Below are positions 5,432 to 6,473 of a stretch of DNA of 6,473 bases, one piece after another. Origin of the DNA: Bacillota bacterium (GTDB taxonomy: Bacteria; Bacillota; Clostridia; Lachnospirales; Lachnospiraceae); contig JAEWHU010000048.1 in assembly GCA_023387635.1 (NCBI GenBank), positions 1 to 6,473 on the forward strand. The letters run 5' to 3'. Under the pieces are notes generated by a model, which did not search any database, was not told the origin of the DNA, and saw nothing but the letters and a program-made list of their open reading frames with translations. Both the position numbers and the translations under genes were made by a program. Position 1 is the first letter of the stretch. Every line of letters begins with the position of its first letter.

Positions 5432-5885
5432 AAGTTACCTTCTTTTCCTTAATATGCACAATGAATTGTATTACTATAAAAAACAATATTAAAGGTGGTA
5501 TACTAACAATGTTAGATAACAATCCCCCACCAAATAACAATTCTGATGAAAGTTGAAAAATCTTTGAATATATAAGAGCAATTAAAAAATCCAAAATAAA
5601 AAGAATTATAATAGATACTAAAGTTATAGTAATTGCTTTATACATATCTATTTTATTTAATTTAACTGCTAAAACAATATACATCATAATTGATAATATT
5701 GTATGTACCCCAAAATGGATTGGTAATAACCGAATTATATATATACCAATACCACCAATAATACTTGATATTAGTATTCTTTTTATATTTACCTTGGATT
5801 TTGTTAGTATATATATTGAATATATAATTATAAATGCTTCTGGAATCATTCTTGTAATCAATGATAATATATCTTGCTCTAACAT
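5424..5885 (-). CDS. Small polytopic membrane protein resembling an AgrC-type sensor domain without a kinase
   Basis: The product is 153 residues, almost entirely hydrophobic, with about five membrane segments (near 12-28, 36-53, 60-76, 82-108 and 122-145) and a short basic tail, HIKEKKVTYE. The stretch IRLLPIHFGVHTI (51-63) resembles the membrane part of AgrC-like GHKL sensor kinases in clostridia, but there is no histidine-kinase domain. The stop codon is genuine and overlaps the agrB start by 8 bases, so this looks like a stand-alone gene rather than a recent truncation. It opens the operon, with an AAGGAGA ribosome binding site (5894-5900) 8 bases before the ATG at 5883-5885. Possible roles are binding the signal peptide, helping AgrB export or process it, or acting with a kinase encoded elsewhere. 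The family link is from memory of sequence pattern; the function is inferred. Confidence 0.75.
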   Translation of the reverse strand: MLEQDILSLITRMIPEAFIIIYSIYILTKSKVNIKRILISSIIGGIGIYIIRLLPIHFGVHTILSIMMYIVLAVKLNKIDMYKAITITLVSIIILFILDFLIALIYSKIFQLSSELLFGGGLLSNIVSIPPLILFFIVIQFIVHIKEKKVTYE

Positions 5886-5935
5886 CTAAAGTCTCTCCTT
5901 TGTATTCTTTAAGATTTTCGACAATATAATTCTAG

Positions 5936-5964
5936 ATTATACCATTTTAGACATAATAATACAA
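5936..5964 (-). promoter_or_regulatory. Promoter of the agr-type operon
   Basis: A perfect TATAAT (5936-5941) is preceded by TGG, making an extended -10. A weak -35, TTGTAT (5959-5964), lies 17 bases upstream on the minus strand. The predicted leader is about 45 bases. Two copies of TAATTAAA (5969-5976 and 5993-6000), 24 bases apart, lie just upstream of the -35 and could be regulator sites, though the region is very AT-rich. Confidence 0.7.
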
Positions 5965-6028
5965 TAAGTTTAATTAATTTTATATACATAGCTTTAATTA
6001 TATATCTAACTTCCATAGTAACATGCAC

Positions 6029-6063
6029 AAAAGCACTTACATAGGAATGTAAGTGCTTTTTTT
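6029..6063 (-). terminator. Terminator downstream of purA
   Basis: A perfect 14-bp stem, AAAAGCACTTACAT (6029-6042) with ATGTAAGTGCTTTT (6047-6060), encloses a 4-base loop. A further TTT follows on the plus strand (6061-6063). The A/T runs in both arms make it able to stop transcription in either direction. Since purA reads leftward into it and no plus-strand gene is near, it most likely ends the purA transcript and insulates the agr-type operon. Confidence 0.88.
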
Positions 6064-6096
6064 ATATAAAATCATAATATTCAATTAATAAATTAG

Positions 6097-6473
6097 CTAT
6101 CTTCTAATTATTTCATCTCTACCTGGACCATTGGATACCAAAGTAATAGGGAATCCAATTTCCTTTTCAATGAATTCAACGTATTTTCTACAATTTTTAG
6201 GAAGTTTATCATATTCTGTAATTCCTCTAATGTCTTCCTTCCAACCAGGCAATATTTCATATACAGGTTTTGCTTTCTTTAACTTCACTGTTGTCGGGAA
6301 GTCTTTTGTTACTTCACCATCAACTTCATAACCTACACATACTGGTATCTCATCTAAGTAACCTAATACGTCAAGTACTGTTAGAGCGACCTCTGTTGCT
6401 CCTTGCATTCTACAGCCATAACGAGTAGCAACGCAGTCAAACCAACCCATACGTCTTGGTCTACCAGTAGTTG
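6097..6473 (-). CDS. purA: Adenylosuccinate synthetase, C-terminal part (N-terminus outside window)
   Basis: The frame is open from the right edge to the stop at 6097-6099, giving 125 codons. It begins TTGRPRRMGWFD, continues with VATRYGCRMQGAT, LTVLDVLGYLDEIPVCVGYEVDG, KPVYEILPGWKEDI, and ends VSNGPGRDEIIRR. These match the conserved C-terminal part of adenylosuccinate synthetase, including the IMP-binding arginine region (TTGRPRR) and the GPGR end. The enzyme joins aspartate to IMP using GTP, the first committed step to AMP, in the cytosol. The ATG at 6448-6450 is an internal methionine of this protein, not a start, because conserved residues precede it. The usual length is about 425-430 residues, so about 300 lie outside. 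It looks intact and is a housekeeping gene at the border of the accessory-looking cluster. Confidence 0.97.
   Translation of the reverse strand, partial: TTGRPRRMGWFDCVATRYGCRMQGATEVALTVLDVLGYLDEIPVCVGYEVDGEVTKDFPTTVKLKKAKPVYEILPGWKEDIRGITEYDKLPKNCRKYVEFIEKEIGFPITLVSNGPGRDEIIRR

Noticed and set aside
5908..5988. 26-codon minus-strand frame upstream of the agr-type operon
   Set aside because: It overlaps the operon's promoter hexamers, lacks a ribosome binding site and is built of AT-rich codons, so it is probably not translated.
6131..6331. 66-codon open frame on the plus strand
   Set aside because: It is antisense to conserved purA coding sequence.

Overview
The window is AT-rich, and all genes run on the minus strand. 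Gene content, AT-rich codon use and strong AGGAGG-type ribosome binding sites point to a low-GC Clostridia member, probably a Lachnospiraceae or Clostridium relative. The species cannot be named from this sequence. No tRNA, rRNA, CRISPR array, insertion sequence or phage gene was seen.

Layout from right to left, which is the direction of transcription. (1) 6097-6473 is the 3' end of purA, closed by a strong symmetric hairpin terminator. (2) 4632-5885 is an agr-type peptide-signalling operon behind an extended -10 promoter. It holds a small membrane protein resembling an AgrC sensor domain with no kinase, then AgrB (the peptide-processing protease), then a 42-residue AgrD precursor whose predicted signal core is Cys-Met-Trp-Gly-Ser(-Tyr). 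No kinase or AgrA regulator is present in the window. (3) A hairpin terminator separates agrD from a membrane protein with intact GGDEF and HD-GYP domains (2875-4560) that starts only 30 bases downstream. This suggests, but does not prove, a link between peptide signalling and cyclic-di-GMP. (4) 1561-2700 is a NUDIX hydrolase fused to a GNAT acetyltransferase, with its own promoter. (5) 1125-1484 is a small lipoprotein. (6) 1-1055 is a radical SAM/SPASM gene, cut by the window edge, preceded by a leader. The leader has its own promoter, a palindrome over the -10, a 24-codon open frame with a good ribosome binding site, and two long RNA hairpins that compete for the same bases.

The two places most worth attention are the agr/c-di-GMP cluster and the radical SAM leader. 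The leader peptide could be a modified-peptide (RiPP) precursor for the adjacent SPASM enzyme, or a regulatory peptide that controls attenuation. The sequence alone does not settle which.
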